From NCBI RefSeq assembly GCF_009557055.1, contig NZ_CP045649.1, forward strand, positions 4,214,787 to 4,278,786: DNA of 64,000 bases. Direction: 5' to 3'. The translations under genes and the position numbers were made by a program. Shown here piece by piece: positions 45,198-54,598 of this stretch. Numbering within the stretch: the stretch's first letter is position 1; each line of letters starts with the position of its first letter. The notes under the pieces are model-generated. The model did not search any database, was not told the DNA's origin, and saw only the letters and a list, made by a program, of their open reading frames with translations. The stretch comes from Nocardioides sp. dk884. GTDB lineage: Bacteria > Actinomycetota > Actinomycetes > Propionibacteriales > Nocardioidaceae.

Positions 45198-47717
45198 ATG
45201 GTCCGCCCCCGGTCGCTGCTGCCTGCCCTCGTGGCGCTCGCGACCCTCGCGGCACCGCTGGGCACCGCCTCCCCGGCCGCAGCGATGCGCCCCGACTCCC
45301 CGGTCGCGGGGTCCCAGCCGGTGCCGGCACCCGCCGCACCGGCCAGCCGCTCCAGCCACGCCCGCACCACCGCGGACACCGGTTCGCCGGCGATCTCGAC
45401 CTCCCTGGCCACCTCCGGGCGCAGCAGCCTCGCGAACGCCGCCACCACCGCTCCCGTGCGTGCCGAGGACGAGGCCCCGCTCGCGATCAGCATCGGCTCG
45501 CTCGCCCCCGCGGCGGTCCCCCAGCGCGGTGCGGTGCGGGTCACCGGCACGGTCACCAACCTCGACAACGTGCCGTGGTCGACGATCAACCTCTACCCGT
45601 TCGTCTCCGGCGACCCGTTGACCACCCGCGAGGAGCTGACCGGGGCCGCCACCACCGACGCGTCCGCGTTCGTCGGCGAGCGGATCACCGATCCGGGACC
45701 GTTCGCGACGATCAAGCGCCTGGCGCCCGGCGAGAGCGCGACGTACACCGTCCGAGTGCCGCGCAGCGCACTCCCGATCAGCGGCGACCCGGGCGTGTAC
45801 TGGTTCGGCGTCCACGCGCTCGGCGAGTCCAGGACCTCCGCACGCGACGGGCTCGCCGACGGCCGTGCCCGCACCTTCTTGCCGTTGGTCCGCGGCGCCA
45901 AGGCCAGCACCCCCGTCGACACCGCGATCGTGGTGCCGCTGCGCCGCCAGGTCGCCCACGCGGACGACGGCTCGCTGGCCGACGTCGACGGCTGGACCAG
46001 CACCCTCGCCCCCGGCGGCCGGCTGCGCAGCCTGGTGGAGTTCGGGGCCGCGGCCGGCTCCCGGCCGATCACCTGGCTGGTCGACCCGGCCGTGAGCGAC
46101 GCCGCACGCCGCCTGGCGGCGGGCAACCCCGCGCGCACCACCGGCCCCACCCTGGACCCCGACGAGGGCGACGACCCCGACCTCGAGGACGACCCCGAGG
46201 CCACGGCGGACCCCGAGGCCACGCTGAGCCCCGCCCCCGGCGGCGGGGCCGGTGAGGACGACGGCTCCGGCGAAGGCGACGGCGGGGACGACGCCGACGA
46301 GGAGCCGGCCCCGGACCCGGCCGCGGACGCCGCCTCCACCTGGCTCGAGCGCCTCTCCAGCGCACTGGGCTCCGGCCAGGTCCTCGCCCTGCCGTACGGC
46401 GACCTGGACGTCTCCGCGGCCGCCGCCCACGACCGGCCGGTCTACCGCCAGGCCCGCGCGCGCTCCGCCGACTCACTGCGCCAGCTCGCCCCGGACGCCA
46501 CCCCGGTGATCACCTCCCCGGGCGGCTACCTCGAGCGGGGCGCGATGCGGCTGGCGACCAAGGGCACCACGGTGATGATCGGTGACCGGATGCTCGGCGC
46601 GGAGTCCGACGCGCCGGGTGTGGTCTCCGTGGACAAGCGCCCGGTGGCGGTCTTCTCCAGCGCCACCGAGACCGGCGGGCCCGGCCCCGACGACCCGCTG
46701 GCCCTGGTCGCGGTGCGCCAGCGGCTGCTCGCCGAGGCCGCGGTGCGCCACCTGCAGGCCGACCTGGCGGCGCCGTCCGCCCAGTCCACCACCCCAGCCA
46801 CCCCCTCTGGTGCCGACGCGGTGAGCCGCGCTGGGGCGACCGCGAGCGGTCCGGACCCCCTCGTCGTGGTGCTCCCCGACAGCTGGGTGCCGGCCGGCAC
46901 CACCGGCTTCTTCCAGGGCCTCGACCTGCCCTGGCTGCGGCTCACCACCGTCGAGGACATCACCGACGACGCAAGCGCCGAGGTCCCTGAGGTCGCCGAG
47001 CGGCTCGACTACCCCGAGAGCGTGCAGTCGCGCGAGCTCACCGCCACCGACTTCGGCGCCGCCCGCGCCCTCGAGCGGGCCGGGCAGACGCTGCAGAACC
47101 TGCTGCGCCGCAACGACCGGGTCGCCGGCGAGGTGACCGACGAGGCGCTGACCAACCTCTCCTACGCCAGCCGCGTGCACCCGAGCGCGGCGCGCCGCCG
47201 CGCCGAGGCGTCCCGGTCCTGGATCGACACCCGGCTGCGGAGCATCCTCATCGAGGCACCGCCCTCGGTGACCCTGTCCAGCACCAGCGGCCGCTTCTCG
47301 GCGACCGTGACCAACAACCTCGACGAGCCGGTCACCGTCGCCATCGACGCGATCGCCGACGGCCCCATCGTCATCGAGGGCCCCGACACCGTCGAGCTGG
47401 CCCCCCGCAGCCGGCGTACCGTCCTGCTCACCGCCAGCACCGAGCGGCAGGGCGTCCACAACGTCACGCTGGTCGTGACCGACCTCGAGGGCACCGCCCT
47501 CGGCTCCTCCGACCAGCTGCCGATCCGCGCCGCCCAGTTCAGCGTGGTGATCTGGGTGATCATCGGCGTCGGGCTGGCGCTGTTCGTCGGCGCGGTCGCG
47601 GTCCGGGTGGTGCGCACCGTGCGCACGCGACGCCGCGCCGCGGAGCAGGACGCCGGCCCCGAGGCGAACGCCGACACCACCGACACCGCTCCCGACTCCC
47701 AGGAGACCCCCGCATGA
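45198..47717 (+). CDS. DUF6049 family secreted/membrane protein
   Basis: An 839-residue envelope protein. A signal peptide covers residues 1-30 (SLLPALVALATLAAPLGTAS), a large extracytoplasmic part follows, an acidic low-complexity insert lies at about 318-375, and one C-terminal TM (residues 780-803, VVIWVIIGVGLALFVGA) with a basic cytoplasmic tail ends it. It is the Rv3909 homologue by position and layout. It sits before murJ with a 4-bp overlap, so a role in lipid II export or septal wall synthesis is inferred. ATG 45198 is chosen for the signal peptide; the upstream open frame is antisense to cca. Confidence 0.85.
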   Translation: MVRPRSLLPALVALATLAAPLGTASPAAAMRPDSPVAGSQPVPAPAAPASRSSHARTTADTGSPAISTSLATSGRSSLANAATTAPVRAEDEAPLAISIGSLAPAAVPQRGAVRVTGTVTNLDNVPWSTINLYPFVSGDPLTTREELTGAATTDASAFVGERITDPGPFATIKRLAPGESATYTVRVPRSALPISGDPGVYWFGVHALGESRTSARDGLADGRARTFLPLVRGAKASTPVDTAIVVPLRRQVAHADDGSLADVDGWTSTLAPGGRLRSLVEFGAAAGSRPITWLVDPAVSDAARRLAAGNPARTTGPTLDPDEGDDPDLEDDPEATADPEATLSPAPGGGAGEDDGSGEGDGGDDADEEPAPDPAADAASTWLERLSSALGSGQVLALPYGDLDVSAAAAHDRPVYRQARARSADSLRQLAPDATPVITSPGGYLERGAMRLATKGTTVMIGDRMLGAESDAPGVVSVDKRPVAVFSSATETGGPGPDDPLALVAVRQRLLAEAAVRHLQADLAAPSAQSTTPATPSGADAVSRAGATASGPDPLVVVLPDSWVPAGTTGFFQGLDLPWLRLTTVEDITDDASAEVPEVAERLDYPESVQSRELTATDFGAARALERAGQTLQNLLRRNDRVAGEVTDEALTNLSYASRVHPSAARRRAEASRSWIDTRLRSILIEAPPSVTLSSTSGRFSATVTNNLDEPVTVAIDAIADGPIVIEGPDTVELAPRSRRTVLLTASTERQGVHNVTLVVTDLEGTALGSSDQLPIRAAQFSVVIWVIIGVGLALFVGAVAVRVVRTVRTRRRAAEQDAGPEANADTTDTAPDSQETPA

Positions 47718-49396
47718 GCGAACCCTCCACCGACGTGCGCGAGGAGGACCGCAAGATCCTCGCCTCGAGCGCGGTGATGGCGGCCGGCACGGTGGTCTCC
47801 CGGGCGAGCGGATTCGTGCGTACGGCGCTGCTCGCCGCCGCGCTGGGCGCCGGCCTGCACGCCGACCAGTTCACGATCGCCAACACCGTCCCCAACGCGC
47901 TCTACATCCTGCTGGCGGGCGGCGTGTTCAACGCGGTGATGGTGCCGCAGCTGGTGCGGGCGATGAAGCACGACCCGGACGGCGGGGTGGCCTACACCAA
48001 CCGCATCCTCACCCTCGCGGGCCTCTTCTTGGCGCTGGTGACGCTGGTGCTGGTGCTGGCCGCGCCGCTGGTGATGGACCTCTACCTCAGCGAGCAGTAC
48101 GGCCAGGCCTCGCTCGCCGCGCAACGCGACTCCGCGATCGACCTGGCCCGCTACTGCCTGCCCCAGGTGTTCTTCTACGGGATGTTCGTGCTGGTCGGGC
48201 AGATCCTGAACTCGCGCGGGCGCTTCGGCCCGATGATGTGGGCGCCGATCGCCAACAACCTGATCTCGATCGCGGTGCTGGTCGCCTACCTGATGTCCTT
48301 CGGTGCCGCCGAGGGCGCGGGCGCGGACGCGGCGTACACGGTCGATGAGGAGCTGCTGATCGGCCTGGGCTCCACGGCCGGCATCGTCGCGCAGTTCCTG
48401 ATCCTGATCCCCTACCTGCGCGCCACCGGCTTCCGGTTCCGCCCGCGCTTCGACTTCCGCGGCACTGGTCTGGGCCACACCCTGCGCCTGGGCATGTGGA
48501 CGGTCCTGTTCGTGGTGGTCAACCAGATCGCCTACACCGTGGTGGTCAACCTCGCCTCGAGCGGCGCCGCGGACGGCGGCACCGGCTACACCGTCTACTC
48601 CTTCGCGTTCCTGATCGTGATGGTCCCGCACTCGGTGATCACGGTGTCCCTGGCGACGGCGGTCCTGCCGCGGCTCTCCCGCCAGGCGGCCGACGGCGAC
48701 CTGACCGCGCTCGGGCGCAGCCTGGGCGGCACGCTGCGCACGGCGCTGGCGGTGATGGTCCCGTTCGCGGCGCTGCTGCCGCTGGTGGCTCCCGAGCTCG
48801 CCCGCATCCTGTTCGGTTTCGGCGCCTCGGCCGACTCGATCGGCGCCTACGCCCCGACGCTGGCGGTCTTCGGCCCCGGCATCCTGCTCTTCACGGTGCA
48901 CTACCTGGTGCTGCGCGGCTTCTACGCCCTGGAGCAAACCCGCACGGTGTGCCTCAACCAGTGCTGGGTGGCGCTGACCAACATCGTGGTGGCCCTGGTC
49001 GCGGTGCGCGCGGTCGACCCCGAGCACACCGCGCCCGCGCTGGCGGCGGCGTACGCGGCGTCGTACCTCGTCGGCAGCGTGCTCTCCTACGGCGTCCTGC
49101 GCCGGCGCATCGGCACCCTGGACGACGCCCGGCTGGTGCGGTTCCTGGTGCGCCTGGTGCTGATCACGGTGCTCACCACGGCCGTCGCGGCGGTGCCGGC
49201 GCTCACCCTCGACCGCTGGTCCGGGACCGACAGCTGGCCCGGCGCGGTCCTGGTCGCCGGGGTGACCCTCGGCGTCGCCGGCGTGGTCTACCTGCTCCTC
49301 GCCCGCGCCTTCCGGCTGCGTGAGGTGACCGACGTCATCGAGACCATCACCCGGCGACTCCCTGGCACCCGCCGCAAGGACCGCGGCCTACCATGA
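47714..49396 (+). CDS. murJ: Lipid II flippase MurJ/MviN
   Basis: A 560-residue MOP-family flippase with about 14 TM segments. ASSAVMAAGTVVSRASGFVRTALLAAALG-type residues 15-43 match the MviN start, FTIANTVPNALYILLAGGVFNAVMVPQLV follows, and ARYCLPQVFFYGMFVLVGQILNSRGRFGPMMWAP is the central block. It moves lipid II across the membrane for cell wall synthesis. In M. tuberculosis MviN has a C-terminal pseudokinase; here the protein ends at residue 560 and the pseudokinase is the next gene, overlapping by four bases. Confidence 0.94.
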   Translation: MSEPSTDVREEDRKILASSAVMAAGTVVSRASGFVRTALLAAALGAGLHADQFTIANTVPNALYILLAGGVFNAVMVPQLVRAMKHDPDGGVAYTNRILTLAGLFLALVTLVLVLAAPLVMDLYLSEQYGQASLAAQRDSAIDLARYCLPQVFFYGMFVLVGQILNSRGRFGPMMWAPIANNLISIAVLVAYLMSFGAAEGAGADAAYTVDEELLIGLGSTAGIVAQFLILIPYLRATGFRFRPRFDFRGTGLGHTLRLGMWTVLFVVVNQIAYTVVVNLASSGAADGGTGYTVYSFAFLIVMVPHSVITVSLATAVLPRLSRQAADGDLTALGRSLGGTLRTALAVMVPFAALLPLVAPELARILFGFGASADSIGAYAPTLAVFGPGILLFTVHYLVLRGFYALEQTRTVCLNQCWVALTNIVVALVAVRAVDPEHTAPALAAAYAASYLVGSVLSYGVLRRRIGTLDDARLVRFLVRLVLITVLTTAVAAVPALTLDRWSGTDSWPGAVLVAGVTLGVAGVVYLLLARAFRLREVTDVIETITRRLPGTRRKDRGLP

Positions 49397-51486
49397 GCCG
49401 CGGGCCGGTGAACGGCCCCACAGCACCGAGCAGCCGACGACAGCAGGGAAGGAGTCGCAGGGTCCACGTGCCACTGTCGAACCGGCCCGGCGACGTCCTC
49501 GCCGGACGCTACCGCCTCGTCGACCTGCTCAGCGAGAGCAAGGGTGGGCGGTTCTGGCGTGCCCACGACCAGATCCTGGAGCGCCACGTCGCCCTCCACG
49601 TCATCGACGCGGACGACCCGCGCGCCGAGCAGCTGATCGAGGCCGCGCGCCGCTCCGCGCGCATCCACGACCCGCGCATCCTGCGGGTGCTGGACGCCGA
49701 GCGCACCGGCGGCCTCTGCTACGTCGTCAACGAGTGGGGCTCGGGCATCGCCCTGGACCACCTGGCTGCGACCCACGGCCCGCTCCCGCCGCGTCGCGCG
49801 GCCTGGCTGGTCGGTGAGGTCGCCGAGACGATGGCGCGCGCCCACGACGCGGGCGTCGCCCACGGCCGCCTGGTGCCCGAGAACGTCCTGATCGACCGCA
49901 CCGGCTCGGTCCGCGTCATCGGCCTGGCCGTGGACGCCGCCCTGCACGGCCTGCCGACCGACCGGCTCGCGACCGACGTCACCAACCTCGCCGGCCTGCT
50001 CTACTGCACGCTGACCGGTCGGTGGGCCGGCCTGGCCGCCTCCGACGTACCGCCCGCCCCCACCGACCACGGCCACGTGCTGCGTCCGCGCCAGGTGCGC
50101 GCCGGGGTGCCCCGGCCGCTCGACGCGCTCTGCGATGAGCTGCTCAACCCCACGCTCCCGCGGGGACGCGAGCTCGGGCTGCGCTCGGCGCGCGACATCG
50201 CGGACTTCCTCGCCGACTTCGTGGGCGACCCCACCGGGATCCCCGAGGAGATGGCCGCGCTGCGCATGCACCGCAGCCCGGAGACGGTGGTGCTGCCACC
50301 GGTCCCGGAGATGGCGCTGCACGAGCCGCGCCACAGCTCCCGCGCCCCCGAGCCCCCGCGCGACCCGCAGCCGCGCCGGTACGCCGGGGAGCCGCGCGAC
50401 GACGACGCCGAGGCGGCCCGCGAGCCGGACGCGACCGAGACCGTGCGCACGCCCGTGGCCGCCACGCCCGCGGAGGGCACTCCCGTCGCGCTCCCGGCCG
50501 ACAGCACCCGCACCACCGCCGTCCCCACCGCGCCCGGCGTTGGCACCGCCGCCGACGACACCGACCCGGGTGCGACCTCGGTCGTGCCCGACGGCCTTCC
50601 GACCCAGGCCGGGATGCCGGTCTTCGACGACGAGAGCGACGACGTGTCCTGGCTGGCGCGCTCCGCGGAGCCCGCGCCTCCGCCGCCGCCGTTCGAGGAG
50701 CCGCCGGAGCGCCCGCTCTTCGCCCCCGAGCCGGCCGACGGCGCTCCGGTGCGCCGTCCGCGTGCCTCCGCCGTACCGTCCGAGACGCCGAGCGACTTCT
50801 GGCCCTGGGACACCGCCGACGGGCGCCACAACGGCACCGGGCTCCCGGTCGTCCCGCCCGACGAGAGCACCGACGTGCCCGGACGCAGCTCGCTGCGCGT
50901 GGCCATGGTGATCGCGGCCAGCCTGCTGCTGCTGATCGCGGTGGTCGTGGCGATCAACCTCGGGCGCGGCAAGACTGTCCTCGGCAGCGACCCCGGCGAC
51001 GACCCGACCCGCACCCCGGACGTCTCCGCGGCCGCGCTGCAGCCGCTGTCGGTCACCGGCACCGGCGACCTCGACCCGCAGGGCGACGACGGCGGGGAGT
51101 ACCCCGAGCTGACCGCCCTCGCCACCGACGGCGACGACGCCACCGTGTGGACCACCCAGACCTACCTCCAGCAGTTCGGCCCGGGCGGGCTCAAGAGCGG
51201 GGTCGGCCTGGTGCTCGACCTCGGCAGCAGCCAGGACGTCGCCGAGGTCCAGCTCACCCTGCGCGGCGAGCCGACCACTGTCGAGGTCTTCGTCAGCGAC
51301 ACCGCGCCGACCACGACGCCGAGCGACGCCGGATCGCCCGCGGCGACCCGGGAGATCGGCGCCTCGGGCACGATCACCCTCGAGGAGCCGGTGCGCGGGC
51401 GCTACGTCACCCTGTGGCTGACCTCGCTGCCGTCGGTCTCCGACGGGTTCCGCGCCGAGGTGGCCGAGGTCGTGGTGCGCGGATGA
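49393..51486 (+). CDS. Membrane-anchored pseudokinase, MviN C-terminal domain counterpart
   Basis: A 697-residue protein. Residues 30-280 form a Ser/Thr kinase fold (GDVLAGRYRLVDLLSESKGG) in which catalytic residues are lost: the VAIK Lys is replaced in VALHVID, the HRD motif reads HGRLVPENV, and DFG reads VIGLAVD. A Pro/Asp-rich disordered linker (300-480) precedes one TM (about 500-520) and an extracytoplasmic beta-rich domain (540-697) with a galactose-binding-like look. This is the same domain order as the C-terminal half of mycobacterial MviN, which is phosphorylated and binds FhaA. Start is the ATG that overlaps murJ; a GTG at 49470 with AGGAG is an alternative. Confidence 0.85.
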   Translation: MSRGPVNGPTAPSSRRQQGRSRRVHVPLSNRPGDVLAGRYRLVDLLSESKGGRFWRAHDQILERHVALHVIDADDPRAEQLIEAARRSARIHDPRILRVLDAERTGGLCYVVNEWGSGIALDHLAATHGPLPPRRAAWLVGEVAETMARAHDAGVAHGRLVPENVLIDRTGSVRVIGLAVDAALHGLPTDRLATDVTNLAGLLYCTLTGRWAGLAASDVPPAPTDHGHVLRPRQVRAGVPRPLDALCDELLNPTLPRGRELGLRSARDIADFLADFVGDPTGIPEEMAALRMHRSPETVVLPPVPEMALHEPRHSSRAPEPPRDPQPRRYAGEPRDDDAEAAREPDATETVRTPVAATPAEGTPVALPADSTRTTAVPTAPGVGTAADDTDPGATSVVPDGLPTQAGMPVFDDESDDVSWLARSAEPAPPPPPFEEPPERPLFAPEPADGAPVRRPRASAVPSETPSDFWPWDTADGRHNGTGLPVVPPDESTDVPGRSSLRVAMVIAASLLLLIAVVVAINLGRGKTVLGSDPGDDPTRTPDVSAAALQPLSVTGTGDLDPQGDDGGEYPELTALATDGDDATVWTTQTYLQQFGPGGLKSGVGLVLDLGSSQDVAEVQLTLRGEPTTVEVFVSDTAPTTTPSDAGSPAATREIGASGTITLEEPVRGRYVTLWLTSLPSVSDGFRAEVAEVVVRG

Positions 51487-52175
51487 GCGAGCCCCACCCA
51501 GGACCGGCGACCTCCCGCTCCGACGCCGAGCTGCTCGCCGCCCACGTGGCCGGCGACCACGACGCGTTCGGCGAGCTCTTCGCCCGGCACCGCGACCGGC
51601 TGTGGGCCATCGCGCTGCGCACCTCTGGCAACGCCGAGGACGCCGCCGACGGCCTCCAGGACGGCATGATCGCGGCGTACCGCCGGGCCGCGAGTTTCCG
51701 CGGCGACGCGGCGGTCACCACCTGGTTGCACCGCGTGGTCGTCAACGCCTGCCTCGATCGCCACCGCGCCGCCCGGGTGCGGCGTACCGAAGCACTCCCC
51801 GAGGACCTCGAGGAGTACGGCGGCCGCGGGTCGCTGCGCTCGGCGACCGGCGAGGCCGAGGATCCCGCGGAGCAGAGCGCGCGCCACGACGAGCGCCGCG
51901 CCGTGCTCGAGGCGCTGCGGCAGCTGGCACCCGAGCAGCGGGCCGCGGTCGTGCTGGTGGACATGGAGGGCTACTCCGTGGCCGAGGCGGCCGCGATCCT
52001 CGAGTGCGCGGTCGGCACCGTGAAGTCCCGGTGCTCCCGGGGCCGGGCCCGGCTGGCCACCCTCCTGGGGCTCGCGCGGCGCGGTGAGCCAGCACACGCC
52101 CCGGAGCGGAACCGGACCACCGACCCCGGCGTCGGACAAAGACACGGCACCCCACCCACCGCGCCCGCGCCATGA
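51483..52175 (+). CDS. sigM: ECF sigma factor SigM
   Basis: A 230-residue sigma-70 family protein. Region 2 is AAHVAGDHDAFGELFARHRD and DAADGLQDGMIAAYRRA (residues 20-70). Region 4 is LRQLAPEQRAAVVLVDMEGY and AEAAAILECAVGTVKSRCSR (140-185). It is followed by its likely anti-sigma gene and trxB-trxA, as in the Rv3911-Rv3914 order. SigM in actinobacteria responds to envelope and redox stress. ATG 51483 overlaps the pseudokinase stop. The C-terminal 40 residues are disordered. Confidence 0.92.
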   Translation: MSEPHPGPATSRSDAELLAAHVAGDHDAFGELFARHRDRLWAIALRTSGNAEDAADGLQDGMIAAYRRAASFRGDAAVTTWLHRVVVNACLDRHRAARVRRTEALPEDLEEYGGRGSLRSATGEAEDPAEQSARHDERRAVLEALRQLAPEQRAAVVLVDMEGYSVAEAAAILECAVGTVKSRCSRGRARLATLLGLARRGEPAHAPERNRTTDPGVGQRHGTPPTAPAP

Positions 52176-52236
52176 ACCCCGCCTCGCCCCGTACGCCCGC
52201 CCCGCACTCCCGCCCCCCGCAGAGAGGAGGCCGACC

Positions 52237-53010
52237 GTGACCCGCCCCGACGACGACCAGGACGCACAGGTCCGCCGCCTCCTGCGCGAGGCCCGCCACG
52301 ACGAGCCGGTCCCCGACGACGTCGCCACCCGCCTCGAGCGGGTGCTCGCCCAGCTCGCCGCCGACGACCCCGCCGACGTCCCGGACCCTGACGAGGTCGC
52401 CGCACGACGCCGGCGCCGTGCCGGAGGTCTGCTGGTGGCCGCGGCCGCCGTGGTCGTCGCCGGCGTGGCCATCGGCCAAGTCGTCGACCCCGGCGACAGC
52501 GCCTCCTCGGACAGCGATGCCACCAGCGCGCAGGACACGTCGGCCGACGAGGCCACCTCCGCGCCCTCGGAGGGTGCCGTCCGGAGCACCCTCCCCCGAC
52601 GCCAGGCGCCCTCCCCGACCGGTGACCCGGTCGAGGTGCAGGCCGACCACTTCACCCGCGACGCCCGCGCGCTCCTGCGGGCCACCGAGGGCAAGGCCGC
52701 ATACTCCGCCGGCTCGGGCGGCGCCGGCGCGGCGGACTCCGACGACCGGGTCGAGCGCTACCGCGACCGGGCACCGGCCCCACACGCGCAGTCCGGGCCC
52801 ACCGACGAGCTGAGCGCCGCGGCCCGGGGCAACGCCTGGTTCTCCTGCGACCCCGCCCCCTGGGGCCCCGGGCGCCTCGTGGCGGTGCGCTACGACGGCG
52901 AGCCGGCAGTGGTCGCCGTACGACCTGCCGCCGGTGACACCCGGGTCGTGGAGGTGCTGCAGTGCGGCACCGGCGCGATCCTCCGCTCGGTGACGCTGCC
53001 GCGCCGCTGA
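52237..53010 (+). CDS. Anti-sigma M factor
   Basis: A 257-residue protein with a cytoplasmic N-terminal part (QDAQVRRLLREARHDEPVPD, residues 8-27), a basic stop (ARRRRRAG) and one TM (GLLVAAAAVVVAGVAIG, about 68-84), then an extracytoplasmic Ser/Asp-rich region and a C-terminal beta domain. It is the Rv3912 counterpart by position and topology and should hold SigM inactive. The GTG at 52237 has AGGAGG; it begins 61 bp after sigM. No CxxC-type zinc motif is seen, so it is not a ZAS-type protein. Confidence 0.82.
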   Translation: MTRPDDDQDAQVRRLLREARHDEPVPDDVATRLERVLAQLAADDPADVPDPDEVAARRRRRAGGLLVAAAAVVVAGVAIGQVVDPGDSASSDSDATSAQDTSADEATSAPSEGAVRSTLPRRQAPSPTGDPVEVQADHFTRDARALLRATEGKAAYSAGSGGAGAADSDDRVERYRDRAPAPHAQSGPTDELSAAARGNAWFSCDPAPWGPGRLVAVRYDGEPAVVAVRPAAGDTRVVEVLQCGTGAILRSVTLPRR

Positions 53011-53107
53011 GCGTCCTCGGGACGCGGTCGGCGCGGGAACATCCCTCGCCTACGATCGGTTCTCGAGGTGTCACCTCCGACCAACCCCGATCCATCGAGA
53101 GGACGTC

Positions 53108-54118
53108 ATGTCCGAGACCCGCAACGTGATCATCATCGGCTCCGGGCCGTCCGGCTACACGGCCGCCGTGTACGCCGCGCGCGCCAGCCTGCAGCCCCTC
53201 GTCTTCGAGGGCTCGGTGACCGCCGGCGGCGCGCTGATGAACACCACCGAGGTCGAGAACTTCCCGGGCTTCCGCGACGGCATCATGGGCCCCGCGCTGA
53301 TGGACGAGATGCGCGCCCAGGCCGAGCGCTTCGGCGCCGAGCTGGTCGCCGACGACGTGGTCGAGGTCGACCTCACCGGTGAGATCAAGGTCGTGAAGAC
53401 CGCCACCGACACCTACACCGCCCGCGCGGTGATCCTGGCCACCGGCTCGGGCTACCGCAAGCTCGGCCTGCCCAACGAGGAGGAGCTCTCCGGTCGTGGG
53501 GTGTCGTGGTGCGCGACCTGCGACGGCTTCTTCTTCCGCGACCAGCACATCGCGGTCGTCGGCGGCGGCGACTCTGCCGTCGAGGAGGCCACGTTCCTCA
53601 CCCGCTTCGCCTCGAAGGTCTCCCTGATCGTGCGCCGCGACGAGCTGCGCGCCTCCAAGATCATGGCCGAGCGCGCGTTCGCCGACCCCAAGCTCGAGAT
53701 CGAGTGGAACAGCGTCGTGGAGTCCATCAACGGCTCCGACCGCCTGGAGTCGGTGACCCTCAAGGACACCGTCACCGGCGAGACCCGCGACCTCGCGGCG
53801 ACCGGCCTGTTCATCGCGATCGGCCACGACCCGCGCTCGGAGCTGCTGACCGGCCAGGTCGACGTCGACGACGACGGGTACGTCGTGGTCGCGCACCCCT
53901 CCACCGCCACCAACCTGCCCGGTGTCTTCGCCGCCGGCGACCTGGTGGACCACCACTACCGCCAGGCGATCACCGCGGCCGGCACCGGTTGTGCCGCCGC
54001 GCTGGACGCCGAGCGCTACCTCGCCCAGCTCGACCACACCACCGCCACCGCCGGTGAGGCGCAGCAGACCGTGGCCGCGTCGGCCGATGACGAGCAGGTC
54101 CAGACCGCCGGCCTCTGA
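53108..54118 (+). CDS. trxB: Thioredoxin-disulfide reductase
   Basis: A 336-residue flavoprotein. FAD site: GSGPSGYTAAVYAARA (residues 10-25). Redox centre: WCATCDGFFF with CATC at about 136-139. NADPH site: VVGGGDSAVEEATFL near 152. C-terminal FAD block: GVFAAGDLVDHHYRQAITA. It transfers electrons from NADPH to thioredoxin encoded 112 bp downstream. ATG 53108 is preceded by GAGAGGA. Redox stress control by SigM upstream is plausible from the neighbourhood. Confidence 0.97.
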   Translation: MSETRNVIIIGSGPSGYTAAVYAARASLQPLVFEGSVTAGGALMNTTEVENFPGFRDGIMGPALMDEMRAQAERFGAELVADDVVEVDLTGEIKVVKTATDTYTARAVILATGSGYRKLGLPNEEELSGRGVSWCATCDGFFFRDQHIAVVGGGDSAVEEATFLTRFASKVSLIVRRDELRASKIMAERAFADPKLEIEWNSVVESINGSDRLESVTLKDTVTGETRDLAATGLFIAIGHDPRSELLTGQVDVDDDGYVVVAHPSTATNLPGVFAAGDLVDHHYRQAITAAGTGCAAALDAERYLAQLDHTTATAGEAQQTVAASADDEQVQTAGL

Positions 54119-54230
54119 GCACCCACCGAGCACCAGGCACCACGTCCCGGGCGCGGGAACATCGCACCGGGGACGGGTGTTGCACCAGCACAGCCGTCAG
54201 CCTGATCAGCAACCACCGAAGGGAACCACC

Positions 54231-54557
54231 GTGGGCAACATCACCGCCGTGACCGACGCCGAGTTCGAGGCGCAGGTCCTCAAGTCCGAGAAGCCCGTCC
54301 TGGTCGACTTCTGGGCGGAGTGGTGCGGGCCGTGCCGCCAGGTCGCCCCGATCCTCGACGAGATCGCCGGCAGCCACGGCGACAAGATCACGTTCTTCAA
54401 GATGAACGTGGACGAGAACCCCGTCACCCCCTCGTCGTACCGGGTGACCGGCATCCCGACGATCAACGTCTACCAGGGCGGCGAGGTCGTGAAGACGATC
54501 GTCGGCGCGCGCCCGAAGGCCGCCATCCTCAACGAGCTCTCCGAGTTCATCGCCTGA
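54231..54557 (+). CDS. trxA: Thioredoxin
   Basis: A 108-residue classical thioredoxin with the active site FWAEWCGPCRQVAP (residues 28-41) and the cis-Pro loop VTGIPTINVY near 73. The start is GTG 54231 with AAGGGAA upstream. It pairs with TrxB. The stop lies in a 15-bp tandem repeat that places two additional in-frame stops after it. Confidence 0.97.
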   Translation: MGNITAVTDAEFEAQVLKSEKPVLVDFWAEWCGPCRQVAPILDEIAGSHGDKITFFKMNVDENPVTPSSYRVTGIPTINVYQGGEVVKTIVGARPKAAILNELSEFIA

Positions 54558-54590
54558 GCGGTCATCGCCTGAGCGGTCATCGCCTGAGCG
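54546..54590 (+). repeat. 15-bp tandem repeat over the trxA stop (three units)
   Basis: Units at 54546-54560, 54561-54575 and 54576-54590 read TCATCGCCTGAGCG after a first variable base. All TGA triplets are in the trxA frame (54555, 54570, 54585). Confidence 0.85.
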
Positions 54591-54598
54591 ACGCACTC

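Noticed and set aside
43605..46430. A 941-residue minus-strand open frame
   Set aside because: It overlaps cca in another frame and is antisense to the DUF6049 gene; no domain is recognisable.
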